A stretch of DNA of 64,000 bases from Gossypium raimondii (Eukaryota > Streptophyta > Magnoliopsida > Malvales > Malvaceae). The notes under the pieces are model-generated. The model saw only the letters and a program-made list of their open reading frames with translations. It was not told where the DNA came from and did no database searches. The stretch covers positions 17,050,001-17,114,000 of the forward strand of contig NC_068569.1 of the NCBI RefSeq assembly GCF_025698545.1, read 5' to 3'. How positions within the stretch are numbered: position 1 is the stretch's first letter; each line of letters begins with the position of its first letter. The position numbers and the translations under genes were made by a program. Positions 47,121 to 60,866 of this stretch are shown here, one piece after another.

Positions 47121-49427
47121 TTTTCTTACCTTCTCGATAATAAAGAAAATCATCATTAATTCCTTCATTTATTGACAAATAACCCTATAATGATCACTTA
47201 GGAATTTAATTTATCAATAGCATTGAGAATGAAAGAGATCCAATTCTAACCAACAAACATACAATCAATATTTATTTAAGTTAGACCGCATGCTCATACT
47301 ACACAAATAATCATGCAATCATCACAAATATTAGAAATCAATCGATCGACTAATTATCTAATTGACAAATCAATTATTCTAAGCTATTAAATATTGATGA
47401 ATACTTAACAAACTCGAACAATTGTAATTAAACCGAAGACGTGCAAATACTAAATAACAAATAAAGATTAAGAGTAATTCGATCTCAAAAACTTGTAGAA
47501 TCAAACTTCGAATATTACTTCAACTAGAAAGATAGATTTAAAAACCTATAAAATAAAGAAAACAAAATAAAACTAAGAATGGTTGGGTCTCAATCTCCCC
47601 AAATCTTAACCTAATAATGTCTATTTATAGGGCTAAAATAATATAATGGAGAAAATACAAAAGTGCCTTTTATTAAATAAAGTAGAATTTTTCTAGGTTT
47701 CTTAGCTATTTTAGTGTCGAACTTCCAAGCCGTTTTGGGTGCCTTCCTGATATTTTTGGGCTTCAAGTATGAAATAACTTTAGATAATTTTTTTAATTCT
47801 CTCGGAACCTGGGCCCAAAATGAAGGTCTTAGCTCAAGTTGTGGCCGAAATACTAAAACTACATTGTTGAAAGTCTAGAACCACAAAAACTTTGACAAAA
47901 AAATTTAAGCTTTTTTTTCTCCAATTATTCTCTAAATCAATAATAAATAGAATATAAGTATAAATGATTTAATTAAGAACATAAATAGCATAATTCAAGG
48001 CATGAAACATCACAAATAATTAGTAAATTACACAATTATCAACGATATTTTTGTATAACATTACTACGCTTGGTTTGCGAAGATTATCTTGAGTCAATAA
48101 TATTACACTCCAAATAGTATTAAGATTGGCATTGGCACTTACAATATAGTCCAACGGAAAAAAATGTTGCAGATTGACTAGCTAAAAGAGTGTATTGCTT
48201 AATAGGATCTTGAATGTTTACAATGAACCATCGCAGGATGTCTTAACTTGTTAACGACAGATGCGATTGATGGTGTCTTTTCTAGATTAGCTGTTAGTTA
48301 ATTGTTTAAGTTATCCCTCTCGTTTTTATCGAAAAATGTAAAATTTCAAGAATAATTTTCTTTCTTATAATTTTGATCAATTTTATCCCTAAACTAAAAA
48401 AAATCTAATTAACTTTCAACTTTTGCATGACATAAAGCACAACAGCCTTGTATTCTTACAATAACACGTAGTAATTAATATATTAATTATAACAATATTA
48501 TATTAAATGTAAGATTTACTTTTTGTAAAAATAAAAGTTTATAATAAAATGAAATGGTTTTTAAGTAATATATTTTAATGAATATTTAGATTAATGTTAA
48601 AAAGAATTAAACTCGTGTGAAAATAAATTTTATAATGATAACAATTTAGCAATATGTACATACCATTGACAAAAATAAAACCCAAATGAATCAAACTGAA
48701 TAATACAATATCTTCAATGATAATTTTATAATTCGATATATTTCATAAAATATTAACAAACATCCTTTACCACTAGTTGAAGGGTTGAAGGATTTGTGGA
48801 GTGTTACCAAAATCTTTAAAACAGCCATGTAATAATAATAATTCAACGTTCTCTTAAAAGAATTTAAATTCGAGCGTCGTTAGCATTAGCGTAACGTCTC
48901 TCTGAATATTTCAACCTCCTCTCCTCAACATCCTCTTTTCCCTCTCCTTTTCTCCTAAAAATTTCCCCACTACTACTCGCCTCCACGTGTAAATTATTTT
49001 CCAATATTACCCTCATCCGTACACGTTGCCCCCTCATCCTCGCGCGTCTCAATCCTCCCTCCCCGCTTCGCGAGTCCAATCCTCTCCCTTCAATTTTTAA
49101 AAAGCGATTTAAGAAGAAGGAAAAAAAAAGCAAACCCGAGTACGACTTAACGTTATGCACTCAAATTTCGCCTAAACTGTGCTCATTCCCTTCTTTCATT
49201 CTCGCTTTTCCTCTCAAGCTCTCGTTCGTCGCCAACGGTCATTTACAGGCTTAAAACAAGGAAAATTCTGTTAAGCTAGGATTTATATTTAATTAACTCT
49301 AAACTCTGATTCTCCTTTTTTTTTCTCCTTTGATGTGAGATTTTCAGGAGGGTTTATAGGGTTTTGGAGAAGAGTGAGGTTAATAATCTGCGAGATTGTG
49401 AGGATTCAATTTTGTGAGTGCACAGCA
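47121..49427. other. Spacer and long leader of the QWRF gene
   Basis: 47121-48830 is AT-rich without a gene. 48860-49330 is the pyrimidine-rich promoter and leader region, with CACGTG at 48984-48989. The reading frame is open upstream of the chosen start back to an ATG at 49335. Confidence 0.5.
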
Positions 49428-52400
49428 ATGGTAGCGACAGTGTCCGCAGCGGTAAACCCCAAACATCGCGGAGGAGTAACACAGCCACACGGCCAACACC
49501 AAATCCCCTCACGGCCTCCTTTATTGCCTTCCGACCCCGACAATGCCATCGCTCCCCGCCGTCAAAAGTTCCGTGAAGTCACTTCTCGTTATTTGTCCAC
49601 ACCGTCATCCTCCTCAAATTCTTCTATATCATCGTCGTCTTCTTTCGCGGCTGCTAGCAAACGGTGTCCATCGCCGTTCGTTTCGACGTCAACGACTCCA
49701 TCAGCTATCAAGCGGTCGCAATCGGTGGAGCGGAGACAGGCGGTGACGCCGCGGCCTAACAATTCTATGAAATTGAGAAGTAGTGACGGTAACAATAATG
49801 GCGAATTATCCGCTGCTCAGAAGTTGCTCTTCACTTCGACAAGAAGCTTATCTGTCTCGTTTCAGGGAGATTCGTTTCCCTATCAATTTAATAAAGCTAA
49901 ACCGGCTCTATCTCCAAGCGCGGCAAGGAAGGGCACGCCGGAGAAGCGAAAACCAACGGCGATCACAACGACACCGGGTAGAGGAACAGATCAAACGGAG
50001 AATTCAAACACAGAGCGGTTGCCGGCGAGCTTCAGAAAACCAAATTCGATGAGCCGAAAGGTGGATTGCACCGTCGAGAGGAAGAGGCTAAACGGATCTG
50101 TTAACGGAAATGTAGTTAGGGCACTACAAAATTCCATGATTGATAATAGGGATTCAACGGCCGTTACTGCCCTTGGATCTGAGGCTCAATGTGATCCCTC
50201 GGCTTCGGATACTGAAAGTGTTTCCTCTGGAAGTACTTCAGGAGCTCCAGAAGGTTCTTGTAATGGTAACGGAGACGTTAAGCGTGGGCCTCGGGGGATA
50301 ATTGTCCCAGCCCGGTTTTGGCAAGAGACTAATAGTCGGTTACGCAGGTCCGATCCTCTTTCGCCGGTTTCTAAGAAAAATACCGCTCCCTCTAAGATAA
50401 TTGCACCGGAAAAGTTCGGCATTGATAGTCCTTCATCGTCTCCGAAAGGTGTAGTGAATAGCAGGGGACAGTTATCGCCAGTTCGTGGATCAATTCGGCC
50501 TGCATCACCAGGTAAGCTTGGGGCCTCCACTACTTCGTCTCCTTTGAGGGGAATGAGTCCCTCTAGAGTGAGGAGTGGATTGGCTAGTAATTTGGTAAAT
50601 ACTCCATCAATTTTGAGCTTTAATGGTGATGTTCTTAAGATGGGTAAGATTGGGGAGAATAAGGCTTCGGATGCTCATTTTTTGAGGCTACTTCATAATA
50701 GGCTGTTGCAATGGCGTTTTGTTAATGCTAGAGCAGATGCTGCTATGTCTTCCCAGAAGTCTAATGCAGAGGTATGGCTTTAAGAATTACCTCTGAATTG
50801 TTCTCATGTTGCGTTTACCATTATATTTTCATGATTTATCTATTACGCTTTCTGGTGTTGGTGTGCTTCAGTTTTCCGTTAATATTTTATTTAGAGGTAC
50901 AACTCACAGCAACGTTGCATGCCATCAACAGTAAAGTATTATGGCTAAGTTTACTTTGTAATTTGGATGGCGAGTTACACAGATCATGACTAGATGATAT
51001 ATTTAATTCCTGCAAATGTATCTTGGCTGCATGGAACTTGTCTTGCTTCTATTGCCTGGATCATTCAGAACTTTTGACCAGATACTCGGGAAGAAGATGG
51101 CAAACAAAATTGCTTTTATGGTATAGAAGCAGTTTCCTTATTGTCTGCAAGCAGTCTGTGAGAGTTGTTTTGTAGCTTAAAATTGATCATGTTAACGGAG
51201 AGAAGCTGAAGTTTCGGTGAAGGATTGGATTATTAACATGTGGGGTTGGCGTTTTGAATTCTTCCAACAAGTTCTTCTTCCCCTTTATAAACAGCTTTTC
51301 CATTAGAAATTCTTACTTCGGCTGTGTAAATGGATATCCTTATACAAATATTTTATAGACGATACTAGAATGGTGTGAAATGAGACTGTATGCCTGCTTT
51401 GCATATCAAGGGAATCTAAGAGACACTGAGTTCAGTATACTTTAATTTCAAATTAAGAATAAATTTAGAAAGTTGAATGTTTGATAGGAAGAAGCTGGCT
51501 TAATAGTTTCTGACTTTTTTGGTTTAAGGAATGAGTCAAAGAGGGCGTCTATAGTATTTGGAGCAATTTGATCAAATAGAGGCAAGCAGAGTTTGCAGAT
51601 TATATTTGCTATAGAAACAGGGTGATTGAATGATTCATTCTGAGAAGGAAGAAGCAGGGGAAATAAGAGTTCCATTCAGATTTTTCATGTTTTAACAGCT
51701 GATGTGATTAACATTAGTTTCAATTATCGTTTTGCATTGTGTCTCTGAGGGCCTTCATTTAGCTGTCCTATTGTTTCTGAGGCTACTTAAATTATTAATA
51801 TCTGATGAAAAAAAAATCCTTTTTGTTGTCATGTTCCATTGAAACAGAAAAGTCTCTGTGGTGCATGGATAACTACCTCAAAACTTCGAGAATCTGTTAG
51901 AGCCAAAAGAACTGAGTTACAGCTGCTGAAGCAAAAGTTGAAGCTGATTTCCATCCTAAAGGGGCAAGTAAGAACCATCTCCCCATTGTGGAAATTTATC
52001 TTGTTGATTTGATTCTTACTTCATTTTGCTAATCTAAACTTGATTTCCGCTAGTTTCTCATTGTCTACCTCTTCCATTACATTTCAAACTGTATATCTCT
52101 CTGTCCCGCTCTATCTCTCCTCCCCCATCCCTTTTTCTCTCTTCTCATCAACTTTCCTTGAAATTGAAAGTTGAATGATTTTACTTTCAAGTTGCTCCTT
52201 ATCTGAAGAAACGTGATATATAATTATTTCAACTGTAATTGCATGTTTCAATTCATGCAATCCTATACTCTTTCACATTTTGACTGCTTTCCGTTTTATT
52301 GATGAATGCAGATGATTCTTTTGGATGAATGGGATGTTGTAGACCATGATTATTGCAGTTCATTGTCTGCAGCTACCGAAGCTTTGATGGCAAGCACACT

Positions 52401-53984
52401 CCGCCTTCCAGTTGTTGCTGGGGCAAGGGTAATTTTCTTCCTTGGTATTCTGTGGTAGCTTGTGAGTTAGCATGTTTCAGTCTTAAAAGGAAACATTTTG
52501 GTTTTCTCTTCATTTGTTCAGGCTGATGTCCCAAAATTGAAGGATGCTATATGTTCAGCTGTGGACGTAATGCAGGCAATTTCCTCCTACATCTGCCCAT
52601 TGTTTTCTAAGGTAATTCTTTCCTTGTTTCTCTCATCCATAGCCTCTGTTTCGTCTCTCCCTTCCCATGTTATTGTTATTTGCAAATTTTAAGTTTCCAT
52701 CGTCCCTCTTTTAAGCACAAAGTGCAAACATCTTCTTTTCGTAAGAACTAGCTTTCGACAAGCTGCGACCAACAAAAATTAAAATAATAGTAAAATATTG
52801 CTACTGATCTTATTTCTTTGACGGAAGCATGAAGGTTGAGTACTTCTTAGTTCTTTCATCTACTAATTTGTTTTTTTGTTGGGTATTATGCCCTGTATTT
52901 AAAATGGATAGAGATTTTCTTACATCTAATGATCAAATATAGTTTAAAGCTTAGCTATGACGGAAAGAAATACGATGATCTCATGAATCTGCGTTTGTAT
53001 AAAGGTATAGGTTTAAGTCTTCTGGGCTTAGTTTGCTTCCTAATCTGTTTGAATGATGAGGTTATACCATGGGTGGTGCTGTTTTCATCAACCCAAGGTA
53101 GTTTAAATAAGCATTCATAATACAGCTAACATTATCAGATTACCTGTCAGTTTTTACTTGTTTTTGTACATCTGATGTAGCCTTCATCAACAAATAAACC
53201 AGCACTTGTCTTTTCTTCTCCTGTTGTCCTATTTTTACTCAGAATATTTTCTTACCTGACTAAAGGAACCAGAAACTGATTTGTATTGTTAGAAATGCAT
53301 GTAACCAGTCTTAAGAAGTTAATAGAGTGCCACAATGTGAAATATTGTTCATGTTATAAGCATAAGCCTTAGAACTCGCTTGATCTCTCGAGTCCATTGG
53401 ATGGTCATTAGTTAAGACTGTAACTACAGCCACTGAACATATTGATTTGATGCTAGTTACAGCTGCTTGTTTTTTCAATCAATTCTGTAAGCATTAAAAA
53501 ATGACGCATCAAATTACGCATCTTGCTTTGGGTTGAGGATGACAATGGAATTTACCACTGACATAGGAACTCTACTGACATATTAAATTAGCTCACTTCC
53601 TTCAGTGAAAATTTTGGTTTTTATCCTTTTTCCCCTTTATTTTTATCAAATTTCGTTTGTCATTTCATGCTTTTATCTTTTTCTTTTCTTTTTTTTTTAA
53701 ATTTATTTTTTCGGTTGATAGATTGCAGACGTCAACTCTTTGATGGGAGAACTTCGACATATAAGTTCAAATGAGATTGCTTTACTTGACCACTGTCAAG
53801 AACTTGTATCAACAATTGCAGCTATGCAGGTAAATATCTTATTTATAGTTTTATTAGAGGAATTGCTGTTTATAAATGCATTTTTTAACCTAACTGTTCT
53901 AATGAGCAGGTGAAAGAATGTAGCCTGAGAACACACATATTACAACTAAATCAATTACCATCCAGCATAACAACGAAATTGTAA
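49428..53984 (+). CDS. QWRF motif-containing protein (QWRF2/SCO3-like, AUG8 family)
   Basis: Six exons, 49428-50771, 51848-51967, 52312-52428, 52522-52611, 53722-53829 and 53910-53984, all phase 0, give 617 residues. The first 400 residues are Ser/Pro/Arg-rich and disordered, as in the family (RPPLLPSDPDNA, REVTSRYLSTPSS, SPVRGSIRPASPGK). The namesake motif is QWRF at 428-431 in LLHNRLLQWRFVNARADA. The conserved C-terminal helical region follows (LRLPVVAGARADVPKLKDAI) and ends VKECSLRTHILQLNQLPSS. Family members bind microtubules; AUG8 and EDE1 are augmin subunits, SCO3 acts in plastid development. I chose Met at 49428 (MVATVSAAVNPKHRG) because the family starts this way; 31 further codons upstream stay open but look like leader. 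Family subgroup is from memory. Confidence 0.94.
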
Positions 53985-56592
53985 AGCTCGTGGTGATTTT
54001 CACTGCTTTCCTCTAATAACTAACATGACATCAACCACCATTTCCATTTCATCCAAACTAAATAATCAACTAAACCCTTGTGGTTTTATTGCAACCAGTT
54101 TGTGCCTCAAAACATCTATTTTTACCCAATTAAACCCTCGATTGAGCGTAAATTGGGTGGAAGCATATGTTTGAAGATATAATTGATTGCAGTTAAAGAA
54201 TACAGGTTTGGATGATTATATAATTTTAGTTCCGGGGCTTTTTGTATATTCAGGTCCCGAATTTATGGTGCCAAAGGTAAATAAGTTTCCGATGACCAAA
54301 TCCAATTTTTCAAGCTTGAGAGAGAATTTGGTCTTCTGTTATGATATATGAAATTTTAGCTATATGTGTATTTTGATGTTGTGTGGGCGGGGGGAGTTAT
54401 TTTTCAATGTGAAATAGTTTTACAGGGGCCCTTTTTTACCCTTTTCCTTAGGCCAAAGGAAAGTATGTATTTTTTTTTGTATAAATGATGCTTCCAATTT
54501 TAGTTGAAGGTTCTTAGTATTTGTCGTTGTTTGCTTTCATCTAATCAATTTGGTTTGAATGAAAACAACTTATAACTCCAAGCTTTAAGTGAATTATTTA
54601 ATATTTTTCTTAGAATTTGCCTAATTGGTGTTTATAATGAATTAAGAACTATTTAATGGAATTAAAACTTGATGAACTACGCTAGTGCATTATTGTCTAT
54701 AAATATAAATTAGACAGTGGCACCTCATTTAAAATAAACTCTAATGGATTTATTTTTATAAATTTTTAACGATGTATTATTATATATTTTACTAATAAAT
54801 GTATATTATAACATTGATGTGGTTTTTATTTTTGTCATTTCAAATTTTTATATTATTTTGTATAGTTTTGGATAAAAATTAAATATGGTAATTTAAATAT
54901 CTTATTTAAAAAGGGCAATTTATTTTTGTTAAAATTTTATATTAAATAAAACAGTAAAATGATTATCAAACACATTTAAAATATTAAAGGTTAATTTATT
55001 TTTCATTTTAATGGTTTATCAAACATACGCTATATAATAAATTAAAAATAATATGGACATATCTAAAATGAATTTGAATTAGTTATTTGCGAATCGGAGT
55101 AAGCTTAAACAAAATTTTAAGCTTATATTTCGAATTGCGCTAGGCTTAGGCATACATGAAGTATACAAATATCATACATGGACTTGACCCTACCTAGCTC
55201 ATGAATATCTCTAAAATTCATCATGAGATTTAAAAGTATATATTTTTGAAGAAAAGAATTGTTTAGATTTAAACCCAAAATTTAAAATAAACTATGCAAG
55301 TATAAAATTGGATTTTATTTTTATGAAAGAAGAGTACAAAATCTATTCTTTTTTAAAGATAAAATATCTTTTCAATTAAAACCTATAGTTAATGTGAACG
55401 GTAACACTTGCAACAACTTTACATCAACAAAACTTTTTTTCATCAAAGTAGTTGGAAGAAAACATTTTTTAAATATTTGGATTAAATTTAAATTATGAAG
55501 TGAATATTATTGAAAAATTTTTATTTAAATATCATGGGCTTAAATAAAATTATGATGAATATATAAAACAAAAACAGGGATGACACTGACTTAAGCATAT
55601 TTTTATCTCATCCCAGAATATTTTTAGTTTTACAGAAGAGAAGGAAATGCATAATAGCCCTTTTCATTGAGGTGTAAATGAGTTGAGTTATCCAATGAAA
55701 GAAAAAAGGGAGGAGAAAAAAAGCCAAACGTGTGATCCACAGCATATGCAATAGACGCGGCGAAACGATTGAATGGAACCAAAAAAGCATTGCTTCGGAG
55801 CTAATTGTAGTCCCTTTTTCTATCAATAAGCTTTTGTCTTTGTTAGAAAAGGAAAGAAAAGATGGGTTATGCCGTGGAACCCACTTCCAATGGAGGAGGA
55901 CTAGGGCTCGCTCAACCTGACGTGCACCGCACCATTTTTTTTTTCTCTTTTTCATTCATTTATCAATTTAAAATATTAAAAAAAAACCTCTGGACCCACT
56001 TTTTCCCCTTCTTCTTCCTTCCCACCATTTTTTGTTTCCTTTTCTTTTATTTCTTTTCTCTCTTCCTATCAAACTCCTTTTCCGTTGCCTCCAACACTAA
56101 AACTAAAAATAAAATTTAGATTTATTCTTCTCCTTTTTTATGATTTTTACTTTAAAATTAAGAAATTTTAAAAAATCAACTCTTCCTGATTACAGATAAA
56201 TTTAAAATATATAAATATAATATTTTAATATATAATATCCAAAATTTGTACCACACATCAATCAAGTTCTAATTTAATTGTTTAATTACTAGAAAAAAAG
56301 TATACTTTTAAGTATATTGTTACCACGGTTTTATTTTATTTTATAATTTTATATTAAATTAATTAAACCTATATATAATAAGATTTGAACCTAACACCAT
56401 AATATTTAAGGAATATTATCGATACTGCTTTTTACTCCATAAACGAGGTTAAGAACACTTAACAATCTATCAATCCCCTAAATAACTCTACCGCCTCTGT
56501 ATCAAATAATTTATCTAATATTTAAGCCTTTAACTTCATTACTTCAATTAACTTTTTTTCATTCACATCATGGATCTGTGAGATAATATAAT
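53985..56592. other. Gene-free stretch after the QWRF gene
   Basis: 53985-54550 probably includes its 3' untranslated region. 54700-55600 is AT-rich ('ggtttatcaaac' near 55014 relates to the MITE at 61728). 55660-56100 is pyrimidine-rich with accidental open frames. Confidence 0.45.
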
Positions 56593-57155
56593 ATAAGCTT
56601 AATACCTCTTTTGAGCACTGTGATCACTTTAATACTTGTACTATTTTTTTATCATTTCGACCCTTGTACTTTCATTTTATGTAACTCAGTACCCCATCTA
56701 TATTTTCCATTAAAAAGAACACCTCATCCAATCAAACACTGGGACATGAAAAAAAACTCAAAATTCCTTGAAATTTTAAAAAAGAACATGGAAGTCTTAA
56801 ATTTTCTATAAAAAAATCCTAAAATTTCAAACAAATCAATTTTAAAATTTTATGAAAATTTTAATTTTTAAGTTTTGCATAATTATAAATTTTAAATTTT
56901 CTTTTGTAGTTTTGAGAAATATATTATGATTTAATTTAGTTTCTTTTTATAGTTTTCTAAGCTTTAAGGATTTTTAATGATTGTTTTTGGATTTTAATAA
57001 TGTTTCTTATATTTTTAACTTTCCTTAATACGTGGCAACGTGTTATTGGTTGACTTAATTTTTAAAACAAAAAAAATGGGATAACACGGATTACAAAATG
57101 AAAGTATAAGGGCCAAATTGATAAAAAAAATGTACTAAAGTGGTATTAAGCCTAT
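56593..57155. mobile_element. MITE with ~85-bp terminal inverted repeats
   Basis: The left end 'ataagcttaatacctctttt' and following 'atcatttcgacccttgtact', 'ttcattttatgtaactc' match the reverse complement of the right end ('ataggcttaataccacttta', 'tcaatttggcccttatactt', 'tcattttgtaatcc'). Length 563 bp, no coding frame. Long TIRs point to a Mutator-like MITE, but no clean target duplication was found. Confidence 0.75.
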
Positions 57156-57790
57156 AATAAATATTATATGTGTGTGTTTTTAATAGGTTAGAAAAGAGAG
57201 AGATGGAAAAGAGTGGTGGGGAAGTTAAGAATAAGGTGACTTCATCTTCATGTGAGTTTCAATTGAACCCAGCTTTTGCTTGCAATAGTGGTTAAAGATT
57301 CTATTGCTTAAATAAATACACAGTATATAGATTTTATATACTTCCCATGTTATTCCTACAAGACAACATATAATCGTAAATGAATCGTCATCATTGCTCC
57401 ATCTTTGAATGATGTATGAATACATTATATAGTCTAAATCATCATTCAATATTTTATCACACAACCTAAATTTTACATCTATTTCCTTTCGCTCACATTA
57501 TTAATAATTCTATCACACGTAAGCATATAGAAACCACGTATTTAAAACACAGTTATGATTTTTAAAATGATATTCAATAAACAATGAAACATATAATTTT
57601 GACCTAACAATAATATAAAGGACAAAAGTACCATTGTTATTTTTATAATTTCTTTAACTAGTTGGCGTCGAGTTGACTCGTAACGCCAACTTAAAAATAT
57701 TAAAATAGAGCTTTAGTTCACACTTTCACATTTGCAATTTTTGTTATTCTTTAAAATAATGAAAATATAAAAATACTCTCAGAATGATAT
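57156..57790. other. AT-rich spacer holding a hairpin-word repeat
   Basis: No gene. 57661-57690 reads GTTGGCG ... CGCCAAC around 'tcgagttgactcgtaa', a relative of 8133-8169. The repeat around it appears to continue at 60867, being split by fossil E. Confidence 0.5.
57661..57690. repeat. Hairpin word GTTGGCG ... CGCCAAC
   Basis: Exact 7-bp arms around 'tcgagttgactcgtaa'. Third relative 60913-60954 ('gatgccgagttgacttgtaat', GATTG ... CAATC arms). Confidence 0.7.
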
Positions 57791-59148
57791 TGTAAAAGCT
57801 TGTTTTTCAGTGGTGTCAGAAACTGTGGCTCGAGGCCACCAAATTCGGCGAGCAAGCTCGTAAATTTTATTATTTAATATTTACGAGTCAAATGTGGTTT
57901 CTAAAAAATTTTGAATTGGTAATTTAAGTTTAAAATGAATTATTAGGTTCGAGTGGTAAAACCCTAGGTCAAGTGGTTTTAGAAAATGAGGTATCGAGAC
58001 CTCGTTTCTATAAACCAAGCCGTAAATATTTTTATAAATATTTAGGGAATGTCATTAAGGTGGTATTAAATTTTCGTTAAAAATTTTTAATATTTCGATA
58101 GTTATTTAATTAAAATGGACTAAATTAAAAAATGTACAAAATTTACTAATTATAATAAATGGCTTAATTAATAAATAAGGAAGAATTTAAGAAATAAAAT
58201 AAAGTCATTTAATGGCAATCTGGTAAATAAATTGAAATTAAAATAAAACAAATTGATTTTAAAGTTTTCTATGCAATTCTTCTTGAACATTCGGCCAAAA
58301 CCACCATCAGAGAGAAAGTTTTAAGATGGTTCTTTGTTTCATTCATGTGAGTTCAATTCTTACCCGTTTTTTTGTAATTTTTATGTTTTTGAGATTGTTA
58401 TAATTAGGTCCAACTAAATTATACCTTAGTTTTTATTTTATTAAAAATTTTAGAAGTTACCATTGATGAATATTAGAGGTTTTTTTATGAATAACATGGA
58501 TTTAGAGCTTTAATTTTGTTGTATGATGATTTTATAAAGCGATTTTGTTAAATATTAATTTTAGGATTAAATTGTGAAAAGGTAAAAATACAAGGGTTTG
58601 TTCTGAAATTATTGCAAAAATGGGCTGTACTGAAAGCCATGATTATTCAGCTAGCATGAGTTTGCATTAAAAATGGTGAATTTCCATGTTTTGGACTCAG
58701 AGACTAAATTGAATAAAAGTAAAATTTTAAGGGTAATTTTGTAAAAATGTCAAAAATAACGAAATTGCATGAAATGAATTTTTGTATTGTCTAAATTAAA
58801 ATATTGAATGAAATTATTAAATTAGATCAAGATCAAGTGGAAAATCGAGGAAAAATAGAAAATTATCAAAATACCCCTGAATCTTGGTAATTCTGCAATT
58901 TAGACAGGTAAGTTCGTACATTTAAAATTTAAATTTTGTATAAATTGATGATTGGTATTAGACATATATTCTATTGCTAGAAATAATTTAATGTTCGAAC
59001 CATAATATTGAATTGAACGCGAGATTTGAGTACATTCATGGTTTGGCGTATGACAGTATTGGAGGAAGATATCGGCAAATTACCCAAGTAAACCAGGGTT
59101 CAACATTTTTTGCGAACTCTCGTGTTTTACTTTCTATTCAACTCTTTC

Positions 59149-59305
59149 GAGCTTCTGTTCAACTCTTATAAGTTTCTGTTCAACTTTTATGAGTTTCTGT
59201 TCAGCTCTTACGAGCTTCTGTTCAGCTCTTACGAGCTTCTGTTCAGCTCTTACGAGCTTCTGTTCAGCTCTTACGAGCTTCTGTTCAGCTCTTATGAGCT
59301 TTTGT
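59149..59305. repeat. 21-bp minisatellite, about seven and a half units
   Basis: Units of GAGCTTCTGTTCAGCTCTTAC start at 59149, 59170, 59191, 59212, 59233, 59254, 59275 and 59296; the middle four are nearly identical. Because 21 is a multiple of three it reads as a heptapeptide repeat (F-S-S-Y-E-L-L), which is a by-product. Confidence 0.95.
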
Positions 59306-60391
59306 TAACAATGTACTCTTATCCATAAGTCGTTCTTCGAATGGAAAAATCTCGGGAGTTGTCTTGGATGATAAATGTATATAAAGAAACGGTAAGAGAA
59401 TGATGTGTATTATGATATATATATATGCATATCTTGATATGTTGATACATGGAAATTATGTAAGATGAGACGAATAATAAACTCAAGTGTGATATGTTGA
59501 GATAATAAGGTTATCGATGTTGAATTTATATGAAATATGTTCAAGAACGCTAACAAGTGTTGTTGTTTGATGCTTAGGCAAGTGCCAAGTTATTGGTTGA
59601 ATGAAAATATGTTTAATTATAAGATGCATTGAAATGGTAAGTGCTTATGAAAGAGTGGTAAGTTTTAAGTTATGCAATTTCTTATAAAATGACTTCTCAT
59701 ATGATTAATTTGAAAAAAGGATATGTTTAAATGCACTAGCTTGTGGCTATGGAGGTATGATATGCTTATGACTTGTGTGTTATGCCTATGGAATGAGTGT
59801 GGAAAGTAAACAAGTGCAAATGAGAATAAAGGAATTTGGAAGGGTATAAAGTTGTTTAAAACTCTACTATACTAGAAATAATATGTATACGTGATGCTAT
59901 GGATTTACTCATTTTGTGAGTTGTTGAATATGGTTTCTTGAATCGTGTGGTATCAATAGATGTTTATTCTTGATAAGTATAAATTTCATAATGAAATGAA
60001 TTGATACGATTAAAGTTTATACGATCTTACTAAGCAATCATTGCTTACGTATTTGTTTTCCTTTATTTTTTAGATTATTGGAAGCTCGATTGGGTTGGAA
60101 GTTTATCGGAGATATATCACACTATCCATCGGTTCTATCGGTATTTCTGGATGTTTGATTTTGGTTATAATGGCTAAATGTTGGATTATATGTGTTTTAT
60201 TGGGGACTAGCCACTTATTTGGCTTGTATTTTGGTATTTTGGTAGGTGCATAATTTGCCTTATAATGTTGATGAGTGATTTGATTAGTGGTTAAATGATG
60301 AAAGGTAAAATAGTAGTTGAATATGCATAGTGATGATTGTAGGTTGACAATAAATTGGGTGAGAAATATGGCTTGTAAAATGACCTATTTC

Positions 60392-60620
60392 GTCCACACG
60401 GGTAGAGACACGGGTGTGTGTCTCAGCCGTGTGTGACACACGGCCAGGTAACACGGCCGTGTGTCCCCTGTATTTTTTTTTAAATTGCGGAAGTCAGTAT
60501 GCTCACACGGCCTAGCACATGGGCGTGTGACCCAAGTCAGATAGTTACATGGGTACGAAGACGGGCTGGACACGGCTGTGTGTCCCTATTTCGAATGCCC
60601 ACACGACCGTGTGTCCCCTG
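60392..60620. repeat. CACACGG / GGGCGTGTG word array in fossil E
   Basis: Same complementary words as at 46498-46880 ('acacgggtgtgtgtctc', 'gtgacacacggcc', 'acacggccgtgtgtcccc'). Confidence 0.8.
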
Positions 60621-60866
60621 CAACTTTGAAAACTTTTATTGTTCTTTGAAAAAAATAAAAATTCTTTGAGTGCCCGATTTAGTCTCGACTTGTTCCTATT
60701 GCATATTTTGGGCCTCGAGGGCTCGTATAAAGGATAATATGTTAGATTTTAATTGGTTTCTTACGTAAATGTAATATGATATGAAATATCTGTTAATTTA
60801 ATTCGTAAACTCTGGTAATGCTCTGTAACCCTGTTCCGGCGACGAATATGGATTAGTAGTGTTATA

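Larger units (their letters stand above)
57791..60866 (+). mobile_element. LTR-type fossil E (solo-LTR-like), 3.1 kb
   Basis: The start 'tttttcagtggtgtcagaaa', 'gaggccaccaaattcggcga' mirrors fossil A; the end 'ctgttccggcgacgaatatg' mirrors fossil B. The flanks are near-matching 5-bp words (gatat / aatat). No coding region or second LTR is seen. It contains the best-preserved 21-bp array of the family (59149-59305) and a CACACGG array (60392-60620). Probably a solo LTR, related to A, B and D. Confidence 0.7.

Noticed and set aside
49335-49427. Upstream ATG adding 31 residues to the QWRF protein
   Set aside because: The family starts MVA...; the extra residues are not typical and sit in the leader.
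59110-59328. A 72-codon frame with seven-residue repeats
   Set aside because: It is the 21-bp minisatellite of fossil E read in one frame; period divisible by three explains it.
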